Below, piece by piece: positions 48,947 through 60,122 of a stretch of 64,000 nt of DNA (its first letter is position 1; each line of letters opens with the position of its first letter). The notes under the pieces were generated by a model, which ran no database searches, was not told the origin of the DNA, and worked only from the letters and a program-made list of their open reading frames with translations. Source of the DNA: Struthio camelus (Eukaryota; Chordata; Aves; Struthioniformes; Struthionidae); the NCBI RefSeq assembly GCF_040807025.1, contig NC_090954.1:18232501-18296500 (forward strand), given 5' to 3'. A program made the position numbers and the translations under genes.

Positions 48947-51900
48947 CTTTAGAAGGCCAAGGAAAGAGAGAGCAGCCTCAGTTATCGCCATCTTTTTGAG
49001 AAAGCAAACATCTGCAGGTGCTGATGTTACAATACTGCTGTTGTATAGTGACTCTGAGATTCAAGCAGCACGTGTCAGATTGTATACATAAAAGCTACAC
49101 AGCACCCTGCTGTACAGAGATCCCCAAGCTAGGTCTGAATGAGCCAATTCAAACACCGAAAGCCGTGAGTGCTATGCTCTGCACTGGTTATTTAGCTCTG
49201 CAAGGTACATTAGTCTGGCTAAAAGAGCGTTTGAATGCGTAAAATTGCTTCGATCCTACACTGTGTCGTGCAGACATCCCAGCAAAAACTGGGAGCCACT
49301 TCAGCCCCAAGCTGAGGTTTCACTGCCTGCTCTCCCTGCCTTCCAGCATCGCCAGCCAAAAATCGCAGTTTGAGGCTTTGTTACCTAAGCCTGCCTCTGC
49401 TGTTCTAGCAGGGGCAAGCAAGGGGAATAGCTTCTGGTTTTCGTGTTTCTTGCAGTCTCCTCGCTTGCTTCACGGTATATCAGAGAACGCAGAATCAACC
49501 GATGGGCAACCGCTAGAAACGATCCCGGTCAACGCACTGATACCATGCTGCCTGCTGGGCAACTTCCCTGTGCTCGTTTCTAACAGCAGCGGGCTCAGCG
49601 ACTTTATTTTAGCTGAGTTTCTGGCTGGTTGTGTCATAGGTCAGAAAAACGCCAAGGAAAGTAAGATCTCCTGGAGCGAGAGGTAGCTGCAAACCAAGCG
49701 CCAGGTCTGAGTACTAGGGAAGGCAAATCACGTTCAGATCTGGAGGAGAGCTCTGCGGTTCACTCTTCGCTGTATGAGGGGCTCAACAAAACCCAGGTGG
49801 CTGAGCTCGCACGCTCTGAGGCTGGGGCACATCTCCTAGCAGGAGCTGCGGTTCCCTCCCGAGCCCGGGATGCCTGCACGCTCGGCAGGTTATCTGCTCT
49901 CTGCAGCAGCCTCGAGTGACTCTGCCGAAATAGCAGAGGCAGCCCGGGAGGAGCAGGGGAAAGGGAGAAAGCGCACAAAGCTGCAGGCATCTTTCACAGC
50001 GATGTCGCGCGCCCAACTCACCTGCAGAAAACAAACGGAAAATCAGGGAGCTGCAAAGGTGCCAGACCCAACGCCCGACCCGGAGGGCTGCCCAGCCCTG
50101 CGGCATACCCCCGTTTCCGATTACAGCAGCTGCCCAAACCCGACAAATCCTTTATGCATTGAAAAGAGCATAAACTCTTTGCATCAAGGGCTGCGACTGG
50201 CTGGAAGGAGGCAGATAGGGAAACGATGAAAAATCTGCAGCTGGCGAGCAGGGAGCGCAGGCACGGCGGTGCCGCGGGGCGCGCGCGGGCAGAGCTGCGG
50301 GACGGCGGGCGCGGGCCCGCTCGCGCACGGCCCCTCGCGCACGCTCGGGGTCCACCTCTGCGGAAACCTCTTTGAGGCACGCCAAAAAGATGGAGACGCA
50401 CAAAAAAATACGGATGGGCTGAACCCTGAACGCACCCAAACCTCGCCTCTCAGCCCGGTTCGGGATGAACTGCCTTCTAACGCTTTTCTAATCGCGTTCC
50501 CCCAAACCACCTTGTTGCGCCGCCTGAGCCGGGCAGGGGTTCACAGCCCGGCCCCGCACGCCTCCGCCACGCCGCTGTGGGCAGCGGGACCCCCGAGTCG
50601 CCGCCGGTGGGCACGGCGACAGGCTGCTCACGGTTACAGCAACAGCTGGGGGATAAAACAACCGGTCCCCGTCAGCAGGCGGGAAACATCCTCCACCAGA
50701 AGAGCACAATCTTCCAGAGGGACCAGCCAATCGCATCATTTAAACAGACGTATCTCGAAAGCGCAATCTGGCAGGCAGGGCTGCTGGCAAGCGGTGAACG
50801 CCGCTGCCTCGCTCCAAGGACTGTTCGGGGGAGGCGCGGGGGGTCGGCGCCGCGTTCAGCACCCTGCCGGCAGCAGCGGGACCGGGACGGTGCGGGGCAG
50901 CCGGTTCGGGGGGTGACTGCGTATGGGACGTGCTTCTCTCCGCTCAGTCCGATGCGTTGCCCGAGGTGAGTTTGTCCTCGCTGATTTGTGAACGCACCTA
51001 AACCACAGACCAGTTACAGCCTAGGTGACTGCCCCGTCCCGAGCGGGAGCGTTTGCTCCGGCGGGCTGGCGCGAGTCCTGCCAGGGCCCCACACTGGCAG
51101 GACAGGACAGCCCCATGGGTCACAGCACCACTCAGCAAGAGACAGGTGGGAATCCTCTTTGTAAGAAAACAAGGGAATATCAAAAAACAGCAACCGTTTC
51201 ACCAGCAGTTAGATGCGCAGGAAGCAATTCTTGCCAGCGAAAGGTAGCTCCTGCCGTAGCTCAGAGCCCCAGATGGCGAGCCTTGGCCGACTCTTGGCAC
51301 GGGAGCCAGACGTGGCCGGAGCGGAGGAGAGCTGGGGGGCTCACCAACGCCGGGCCCACAGCTGCTAGCCAGCACTAACGTGGACTTCCCAACTCGGGTG
51401 GTTCCCTGCCCAAAGACCGCTTTTGTTCAGCGCCCGATCTCTGTCTCCAGCGCCGCGCGGGGGGCCGGCGAACACGCCAGGTGAGCCAGCAGTGGGAAAA
51501 ACCTGGGGTCAACCCCGCGAACGGCTGCCACCCCTGGCCGCATGTCAGGTGTCATTTGTCTTCTGGAGATAACTAGCAGAAAAGGACCACTGCTAACCCA
51601 GCCCAATAGTTCTGCCCCATCTAATGCCAACCATCCGGTTTGGTCTGTGAGGGACAGCTAGAAAGCAGAAGAAAAGTCTGCATGCATAATCTAATTTCAT
51701 GGGGGTTAAAAATCATAATAATAATCATAAAAAAAACATGCACTCTGCAGCAGCCTCTACTAACAGAAAGCAAATGTTGCAAGAAGCCGGCGCGTCTGTG
51801 CTTGGTGCTGCTCTAACGATTCCTCGAGCTCTCAGGACACCTCCTCTGCAGCCTCTCCTCGCCATGAAACCCTTGCAATCGTGGCTTCACAAGGTGCTGC

Positions 51901-54822
51901 TGTTAGCAACTGGCATCTAAAAGTTACATTAACAACAAGTGTCTGTCAAGGCCTTAAAAAAAAACCCCAAACACTAATACTATTTCTTTGCATAGCTTGG
52001 CCACGTCCACAGGACTGGATTCTGCATGGCACAATCTCATTTATTTAAATAATCACTGTTGAGTTGCTTGCAAACTATCCCAAATTATCACAAACTATCC
52101 CAGTGGAGAAGTCTGAAACATCCACGCAACGGAGGAATAATGCTTTATATCAAGATCAGCAGTTTTAGAATGTGCATCCCCATTAGAGCAACATTTATCA
52201 CGACAACGCTACTGTGAGGCAGATTGCAAAAGGGAAGGTTTGGTAAATTAGGTTTTATTCAATGGGGTTCACAAATTCTAGGAAATATGTTCACCTACAG
52301 CGGGTAAACAGATTTTATTTTGGGTAGAAAACACACAGAAAGCATTTCAGGAAAAAAGCGTATCAGGTGACTGCAAAAAGGCGCTGAGTGATCAGCTAAA
52401 ATGCTGCAAGGGGCACAACTACAAAAGAGCCGCTAGGAGCAAATGCCAAAAAGGAAAAACAGGTGTGTGCTATCACTTTTGGGGGGCTGCAATCCCCCAT
52501 TGCATTTGCCTGTGGGGCCCTTCGTTGCTAAGAATTAACAGAGACGGCCATTTGTTCAACCACGCTTCACGCGTGTAAAGACCTAAGTTTTAACCTCTTT
52601 ATTACCGCGTGATTCCAAGCAGCCTTGATATACTGCATAGTGAAAACCATAAAGCTGTTAGAAAACTATGCATTTATTACAACACCACAAACTCCAGATA
52701 ACTGGGAGGTCACTCTGCAAACTCACTGTTGGGCAAAGATTCCTGATATTTAGCCAAAAAGCTGTATTGATCTTAGTCTTAAGTCTCCTTGTTATCTTTG
52801 TTAGATCATGCTTTGTGTTCTCTCCTTATCAACGCTTGCATCCTTCAAATACTTGCAAAGTTACCGCTTTGCCTCACAGCACAGTGCCTGGGGCAGACTT
52901 CGTGAATAATTGAGTCTACAGGCCTGTATATCACAAGCCTGAACTCTGTCAATCACCACAGTTGCAACTGCAATCTTAAGAGGAAAAAATATCAGAAACC
53001 TCTTGAGAGCAGTAGGCCTTTAAATTACAAAAGGCTGAAGTCATGAAAAGAATAATTAGGAGATCATAACTTGTTAGAAGAATTTTAATCTGGAAATCAA
53101 ACAAGACCAGATCCTGCTCTGCATGGAGAGCCACGAGTCTTCAGCTTCCTCTCAGCCTTGGCAGAAGGGGCCTGCTAGTGCCCACTGTGATTTTTCTTTC
53201 CTGCAAGACACTTGCTCATGTGGCTCTTGAGCTGGGAGTTAAGGCCGGGTGGCATGGACCGCGAGATTACATTGCTCTCCCAAATCTACCTTGGGCTATA
53301 AAGTGCTGTCTAAGCTAGTAGTAGGACTTTGGAGCTTTGTGGAGAAAGATGTTTCTTCTTCTCGGAGGACTTCGAGTGCAATGAAAACCCCTTGTCTGAG
53401 AAGGGGAGCAAGGCTGGCTGCTCCAGGTCCTGATCTTAAAGTCTCTGGTTGGAGAACAGCCGCCTGGAGCATGGCACTAACTGCCCCAGGAGCTGCCCAG
53501 GACACAGGAGGGAACCAGACCAATCTCCCATCTAACCCTGGCAATCCAGCTCATCTGTATCACAGTTTGAAAAATCTCTGCCAAACACTAGGATCCTGAC
53601 TTACTGCAAAAACCTCACATTTTTCACTGCCCAGTATTGACATTCCTTAAAACACAGAGCACCTGCAGGAGAGGTCTCATAGTCCCTACCTGTGGACAAC
53701 AGGCTTGAGTTACCCGTGACTCTTGATATGGCTTTGCAGCCCCAGCTCCCAACTCTTTACCAATTAGATGACACCAAACATTTACAGTTCCTCTGTGGGA
53801 TAGACACTTCCCATCCTTTCCATACACCAATTTCAGGGATGCCTAAGGCCATCAAAAGGATTGAAGCAGAGAATGAAACATGGTGAGTGGGGTACAAATT
53901 TGAAATTCAGAGGATATCTGATATCCTGTAAATAACAAGTCTGATTCTGTGAAACCACAGGCTGACATCGTGTTATGTATCAATGCCTATTCAGGGAAGT
54001 CTGTCTGCTTTGCAATAAAAATGTGTGTTGGGAGTTAAAAAAAAAAAAAAAGGGGGGGGTAAGGATGAAAGCAAGAAGAATGAAAACAGTTGCAGATACA
54101 AGGCAGAGAAAAGGATTTATAGGAGTTCATGCAATTTCTGCTTTGTCAAGACTGATCTTTTCAGGTACTCCTCTTTGTCTCATGTGTGTATTTCAAATAC
54201 AGAAAAGACTGGCTGGAGGGAAGCCAGTATCCAGCCTCAGGCACTGATTAGTGAATCCATTTGGAGAAGCACGCTTATCTTTGACAGACAGTGAGATTTC
54301 CAGGAGTCAGATCTATTGGCAGCTGTCAGAAGCAGAGACTGGATATTTACAGGCTAAATTGTGTCGAGCCCGTCCACCAACGGGCACAGAGATACGGGCA
54401 CAAAACATTCACGGTCCTATTCTCTTGCAGCCAGGTCTCAGGGTACATATATGCAATTTTACTATCTTTCACTCGCTCTCACACACACAGGGCTTATCTC
54501 CGTGTAATTTATGTGTGTGCATTACCTAGAGTTTCAGCCGGAAAGGCTAGGGCAGGCAAACAGGCAAACTAACATGGCACTGCACAGATGACAAATTGCT
54601 GTTTTTCTTAAATCATCAACCCTGGGCTTTCTGTTCACCCCTTAGGACCTACGTCAGCTCCAGGACTCGCAGCACGGAGCCGTCCGTTCCCACAGCAATG
54701 TCGGATCAGCAGCACACCTAGAGGCCAGTTAGCTCTGAGGATGAAGGAGGTTCGAGAAAGCGCCCCGACGCTCCGCGCAGGAAGGAGGCAGGCGGCGCGA
54801 GCGAGGCGGGCGGCGCACGTAC
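48947..54822 (-). other. SLIT3: SLIT3 intron holding an internal CpG island
   Basis: A 5.9 kb phase-2 intron (GTACGT donor, TAAAG acceptor). Its centre is unusually GC- and CpG-rich (see the separate island entry). The remainder, 51.7-54.6 kb, is AT-rich with an A15G8 tract at 54037-54059. Confidence 0.8.
49700..51560. promoter_or_regulatory. Intronic CpG island in SLIT3, candidate alternative promoter
   Basis: A GC-rich stretch, densest at 50240-50350 and 50540-50920, lies between the EGF5 exon and the exon carrying the end of EGF5 and EGF6. It is not part of any recognised exon. Strong donor-like sites lie at its edges: minus strand CTGCAG|GTGAGT at 50022|50021, plus strand CCGAG|GTGAGT at 50965|50966 and CGCCAG|GTGAGC at 51480|51481. 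The minus-strand donor would join in phase 2 to the SLIT3 exon starting at 48946. CpG islands this dense are usually unmethylated promoters. The long ORFs across it begin with GTG or TTG, not ATG. Confidence 0.55.
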
Positions 54823-54960
54823 CTGAAGCCCTGAGGACAGACGCAGGTGTAGCCGTCGACCGCGTCCACGCAGACAGCACCGTGCCGACACTTATGGCCT
54901 GCACAGTCGTCGTCATCGACCTCGCAGTGTTTGCCGCTGTAGCCTGGCAAGCACTCGCAT
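54823..54960 (-). CDS. SLIT3: SLIT3 coding exon: EGF4 end and EGF5
   Basis: The exon encodes [20 protein letters not shown] then [20 protein letters not shown] and CPQGF plus two bases of Ser. EGF5 begins with the DDDDC calcium-binding-type pattern and has the D/N...Y/F spacing of cbEGF repeats. The first base completes the Arg codon. Acceptor TGTATTCCAG ends at 54961; donor TTCAG|GTACGT. Length 138 bases fits phase 2 in, phase 2 out. Confidence 0.95.
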
Positions 54961-56619
54961 CTGGAATACAAGCGGATCGCTGTTAACGGATCGGTGCAAC
55001 ATTCGCAATAGCACCGCACGCAGGCGGCCGAGCACCCCACCGGATTTGAGAGGCAAAGGTGCTCCCAGTTACTCCTGGAACCGCCAAGCGCATTTCTCGC
55101 CATCAGAAATGCTCCCGTCCCTCCCATCAGGCTCCTGCAATCTGCTTAAATTTGAGCCTAGCAAAGCTAGGCTAGTTTTTCCCAGCCGGCTCTGCAGAGA
55201 AGGGCACTGGGTGATCAGACAGTTTTCTCCCTGTGATGCTGAAGACAACAGCGTCTTCCCTAACCTTACAGCAGCACTGCGGACTCAAAAGGCAATATGC
55301 TTTTTAGTGGCAGTTGCTCCGATGTCTCAGACCACAAGAAAGCGAAAAGGACTCTGCCTGTGCCTCTGCGCCGCTGGGTGTTTGAGGTCCACGGCGGGCA
55401 GCCATAGGGAATGCAGCAAGCTTCCACCTCCCAAACGGAAATAACGTGCAAGCAAACCACAGAACTCAGCAAATTTACAGAAAAAGATCGTCAGTTTTGA
55501 GCCCACCACCTGTTTGTCATTCACTTGCAAGGCACAGTAAACATCGCTGCAATTACTGAGCACTGTCTCCAAACTCGACCTTTTCCCACGAGAAGATCCA
55601 GGCAAGGCAGGCACCTGCAGCTGCGGGACAACGCCACGCTGAGCAGCAATGCAACGGGACACCCCCAAGCCTCCAAACGGTGGCTTTTTTTTTTTTTTTT
55701 TTAATAAAGTTATTAGGTCTGCTGTATGAAGATTGCACCAGCATTTCTATAACAAGCCTTGCAAAGTTTACAACCTGACCACAGAGAATATGTCCCAACG
55801 TCTCTGGCTAGGACCAGATCTTTTGGGATTGCTGAACAGCCTCTTTCTGAGTCTGTAGTTTAGACAAATGTTTAGTCACGAACACATTTTAGTCCATAAA
55901 ATACATTTCACTCCTCCCAGCTGGATTTTACTGCACATCTGGAAAACAGAAAGTGCATCACTTAAACCAAAACAAGGGGAGAGCTACGATTATTTCCCCA
56001 ATATATGAGAGAGGGGCCTGTGCCCTGGCTCAAGCTCCCTGCGTGGAACCAGCATGCTTGCACCGAGAGCTGGGAGAGGAGAGACATCACCCGCCGAGCC
56101 AAGGGAGGTGGCATCAGGGGAGAAAACCGCTGCTCCGCAGCTGGATTGCCTCTGCCCTCCTCCTCCCCCTCCTCCCCAGCCGGGGCCTGGCAGGGCTGGG
56201 GCACCACGAGGCAACTCGTGGAAAGCCTCTTTGGAGGAACTGGGTTACTGGAGAGAAGTGGAGGGAGAAAAGAGTGACTTCCCAGTCTGCACTTCAAAGC
56301 ATGGCTCATAATGACCAGCTAAAAAAGAAGGAAACGCAGCAAAATCTATTAACTTGCAGGGTGTAGGATGGATGAAGCTATGCAGAAGCATATCCTCCCC
56401 CTGGAAGAGGCCCCACCAAGACCCTCCACAGCCACAGGACGGCTGATGTTCCAGCCCTGCATGTTTGAATTGCATTTTCACATCGTGGTGGCTCAGGGAA
56501 GTGTGATTAACATAATGGACACAACAAAACAGAGCAAAAAGCAGAAAGCGTGCCTTCCCCAAACCGTAAGGAGTGGGCAGCGTTTTTCGGCAAGATTTCC
56601 ATCACACCTGCGAGCAAAT

Positions 56620-56890
56620 ACTGTCAATCAAAAGACTTTGTGGGGGGAATTGGCAGCATTTAATCCTGTTGCTTTTTATTGATCCCCACAGTCCTAATAT
56701 AAAGTGATGTAATAATGAACGATGTGCAGCTCCTTATTCAGTGCTGCCATGCATCACTTTTATGATGTGTATTGGCTATCTCAGTAATGACAGAACCACC
56801 ACTTTTCTCTGCAGGGCTGCATTAAATCAGCGTTTTAAGCTGTCAGGTAATAATTCCAAAGCTTTAGAATAATAAAGTATATTTATACCA
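56620..56890. promoter_or_regulatory. Possible conserved noncoding enhancer block
   Basis: An AT-rich stretch containing AGCATTTAATCC, TTTTTATTGATCC, ATGTAATAATGAAC, CATTAAATCAGCG and AGGTAATAATTCC. It has homeodomain-type motifs and no repeats or ORF of note. It reads like a deeply conserved developmental element, but no alignment was possible. Confidence 0.3.
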
Positions 56891-56975
56891 TGCTCCAACA
56901 TCACTACAGTGAATGGAAAAACACGCTTCTTTCCTGAAGATATTTTTTTAGAAGTCATTTCATTGTGTTAAACGA

Positions 56976-56997
56976 TTTTTTTTTTTTTTTTTTTTTT
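56976..56997. repeat. T22 homopolymer
   Basis: Twenty-two T on the plus strand (A22 in the SLIT3 transcript), intronic. Confidence 0.95.
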
Positions 56998-59134
56998 GGT
57001 CTGGCACAGAGAAAGCTACCTTTCGTTTAGAATAACAGCGCAGTAAAGATCTGGAGGTTGGAAGTGAGGAAAGCCACCTGCAATTTTAGCTTAGAAAGTA
57101 AAGAGCTCTGCACAGCCAAACACACACTGAAGCAGTTCAGTTTGCTTCCAAGCTTGGCTTTCCCTTTGCAATCATGGAATTCCTTTTCGGCCAGTCATTT
57201 CTGAGTTTATAGCGTGTCACATCTCGGCTGAAGCTACCAGAAATGCCTGCCTGGAGCATCGCAGGTGAGAAGCGCAGCCACGTGACTGCCGTGCCCAGCC
57301 TGCTTCCAGAAACCCAACATCTCGTTCCCCCGTACAAGACGCAGTTTGGCTCCATCTGTTGCCCACGTACTGCCACCAAGTGACTGTGGATCAGTACAAG
57401 TATCAAGCGGTAAGGAAGTAGGCAAACATGCTTTCATATTCAAGTCTTGCTAAAACAGTAGTCGATCAGATTAGCTGGGGTGGCTCATGTCCCCATGACC
57501 CATCTAACTTCAGCACGTTTGGGACGCTGCTTTCTGCTACAGCCTGGTAGCGACGGCAGCATTCCCACTAGCAGAGAGAGCCTAAAACATGTCCTTTGGT
57601 ATTCAAAATGTTGCCCTGTACATAGGGATTTGCATCTGCATGCACTCAATATCTACTTCATTAAAGCTAAGATTCATGGCTTCTATGCCAAGACCAAAAT
57701 GGATTTTCCCTCCCAATACTGATATATATTTCGGCTTTTTTTTTTTTTTCCCCCCCTCATTTCTTCATAATCTTTTTCCTCCCTCTGCAGATCTGGCACC
57801 TGACCGCAGCTGAAGGCAGGACAGAGGTTGACTGGTGCCCCTGCTGCTGTTACAGTCTTCACTGGTGTGTCCCGCTCGCGTGCACAGGGAACAAACCTGG
57901 CAAAGGGATGGTCAGCCAAAGCTTGGGAACAAGCCCCTGTCAAGTCATTCCTGACATTAATATCCCCCCAGCTCGGTAAGCAGAGCTGAGGACTGACGCA
58001 AGAGCCTAACTCATCCTGCACATGGCGTTACACTGCACCGTGCTAAACATAGGGCACATCATAGGCCAGAGGATCAAACTACTCAAGGGACTGATGACAG
58101 CACAAGACCAGAGCTTCTCATTCTTGAACAAGACCCAAGAGCCACCATGCAGCACTGCAAAAGCTGCTGAGTGGTTTCAGCTCATTTCTGAATTGTTGGG
58201 TGCAACCAACGTATGCAACACGGGGACAAATCTACTTTCAAGGGGAGGAAGGCTCCTTCACCCCACCAGTCTGGCCTGCTAGAAAGCAAAACAGCAGAGA
58301 ACAAGTACAGAAATTTTGGATTTTTGTGTAGCAGTCTATGAATAATGGGAAGAATAACTCAGCAAACAGTGGTAGAAAATACTAGAGTTATACATAGAGA
58401 GAAAATATTTAGCTTCCCCCAAAGGTTAAGGGCCCCACTGTGAAGAGCACTGTTCAACACCACCTTGCTAGCGAGTACGCAAGCGTCTTATCTACTCAAA
58501 GTACTCAGGCGGCAGGTCTGAAAACACTTCCAGTAAGGGTAAAACTACTCAGGACCACGGCAGTCTCCATCTCTTCATTTATCTAGTGGCAACAGGCAAT
58601 CCAAGTTACAAGCCTTTTCCTTGTAACCTGCTGTAACTACTGGATTAGCTGAATGATGGATTAGCTAAGAATGAAGGCTGGAAAGAACATCAGGGACTGT
58701 CCATGGAGCAGTGCACACCTCCTTTTCCACTGCCTGTGTATCACTCAGGAGCTGTCTTAATGATTTAACAGCTTTGTCTTCCTCAAGAGTTGGAAATACA
58801 TCTGTCTGGAGTTTTTTCACCCGAAAGTAAAGCATGAGTTGTACAGACCGTCTAGCATAGATTCAGCCACCCTCTAGGTAGGCAGCATCACTAAAACCTT
58901 GTCTTGCTTCCTTTTAACTGCCACGAAATGTATTGTGTGTTTGTTTATACTGTTCTGACACGCTAGTTGCTTCACAGGACACAGTCTGACTCAAACTGCA
59001 AGTTACCAGAAGACCAAAGAGAGCATCTGTCTCTCACCAGCTACATGCTAGGTGCGCTGGGGAGGCTGTCATGTGCCAAAATCCCATGGAGGGAACCTGT
59101 GAGCCACTGGGAGAGCATGGTGGTTGCAAAATCA

Positions 59135-59179
59135 CCTAAATTGCTGAAGCAATGAACGCCTAAATTGCTGAAGCAATGA
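59135..59179. repeat. 24-base tandem duplication
   Basis: cctaaattgctgaagcaatg occurs twice, at 59135 and 59159, the copies separated by a 24-base period and identical over 21 bases. Each contains the near-palindrome TTGCTGAAGCAA. Confidence 0.9.
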
Positions 59180-60028
59180 TGCACCTCCCAAAACACCCCT
59201 CACCCAAGGATCTCCAGATGTTTTATTACCATTTTAAACATGACATTCCCTTTGCCACTGTGAAACAATGTCATCCCCAATATGCCAATACAAATACAGG
59301 AGACAAAGCACAAAATCTAACAGTAGCCTAGCAAGACTCGCTTCTCTACAAACACAGGAGAAAGAAGGCTCCTGAGTCAGAGCATTTGGGTTTAGCTGTT
59401 CTCTTCTGCTGCCTGGGTGAGGGACCGTGGGGAGATGAGCCTGGCCGTGGCTAAGGCCAGGCTGTGAGACTGCACCCTCTGAAGTCAAGCCATCCAGGAA
59501 GATAAGAGCTGAAGTAGGAATACAACAGAAAACTCCTGACCCCTAGCATTACGCTCTGCCCACAAAAGTTCTTTTCCTCGTTCTCAGTAATTAGACTGGG
59601 GACTGGATTTTAAAGAGTGAGCCAGCACTGCAGGAAAACTGAGATACAGCTGTTGTATCTCCTTGCACTTAGGCTGCTTGAACTGACGGATGCCCAGAGG
59701 AATACATAAGGAAATTGCCCTCTGTGTTTGACGTAGGATAAGGTATTTTGCAGTCGCCGTTCCAGAAGTGCTCCTTCTGTCATGCTCTATTCCGGAATAA
59801 TTACGCTGCTCTGGGGTACATCCATTACTTTCAAGTAAACCACGGAAAGCTGGAGAAGTACATATGGTTGCATTAATACGTAACATGGTCTGAAGTACAG
59901 TCATGCGTTATTTTCATTAATTTTGATGGTTTTTACTCATTACCCCAGACTCACTGCCAGTTCAACCCTAGCCAAGCCAATGGATGGATCTGCCCAGTGT
60001 GTGAAGACCTATAAGCACACACGCTTAC

Positions 60029-60122
60029 CTGAATCCTTTGTCGAGGGGGAGACATTTGGACTCGTGTTGGCACGGATTTAGCTCAGGAACACAATGGTTG
60101 ATCACCTCATCACATAGTTCAC
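60029..60122 (-). CDS. SLIT3: SLIT3 coding exon: EGF4 start (most upstream exon in window)
   Basis: SLIT3 is a secreted ligand of Robo receptors that steers axons and acts in angiogenesis and other cell migration; its N-terminal leucine-rich repeats bind Robo and lie outside this window. This exon is the first of eight seen here. It encodes [20 protein letters not shown] and [10 protein letters not shown] plus two bases of Arg, i.e. the linker and first half of EGF4. Acceptor TGGCCTCAG ends at 60123; donor TTCAG|GTAAGC. The two first bases belong to a Gly codon begun in the next exon upstream. Length 94 bases fits phase 1 in, phase 2 out. With the seven downstream exons it codes about 496 residues, the length expected for this part of the roughly 1,520-residue protein. 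SLIT2 and SLIT1 are excluded by the laminin G and C-terminal residues. Confidence 0.95.

Larger units (their letters stand above)
54961..60028 (-). other. SLIT3: SLIT3 intron with conserved-looking block
   Basis: A 5.1 kb phase-2 intron with GTAAGC donor and TTCCAG acceptor. It has T20 and T22 tracts (55683-55702; 56976-56997), an AT-rich block at 56620-56890 full of TAAT and TTTAAT motifs typical of developmental enhancers, and a 24-base tandem duplication at 59135-59179. The ORFs near 56 kb are in GC-rich sequence, overlap on both strands and are not called. Confidence 0.8.

Noticed and set aside
50152..50439. Minus-strand ORF with a signal-peptide-like start (hydrophobic FLCVSIFLACL then AEVD) in the SLIT3 intronic island
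   Set aside because: The apparent Met is a TTG codon and no ATG lies upstream in the frame before a stop at 50488-50490. It also stops at 50152 before the donor at 50022, so it cannot feed the SLIT3 reading frame.
50269..50916. 215-codon plus-strand ORF in the same island
   Set aside because: GTG start, GC-driven composition, no recognised domain.
23683..60122. Assignment of the right-hand gene to SLIT2 or SLIT1
   Set aside because: The laminin-G block, the LLQTSPC linker and the [13 protein letters not shown] start of the CTCK domain are SLIT3-like, and the PANK3 neighbour agrees with SLIT3 synteny.
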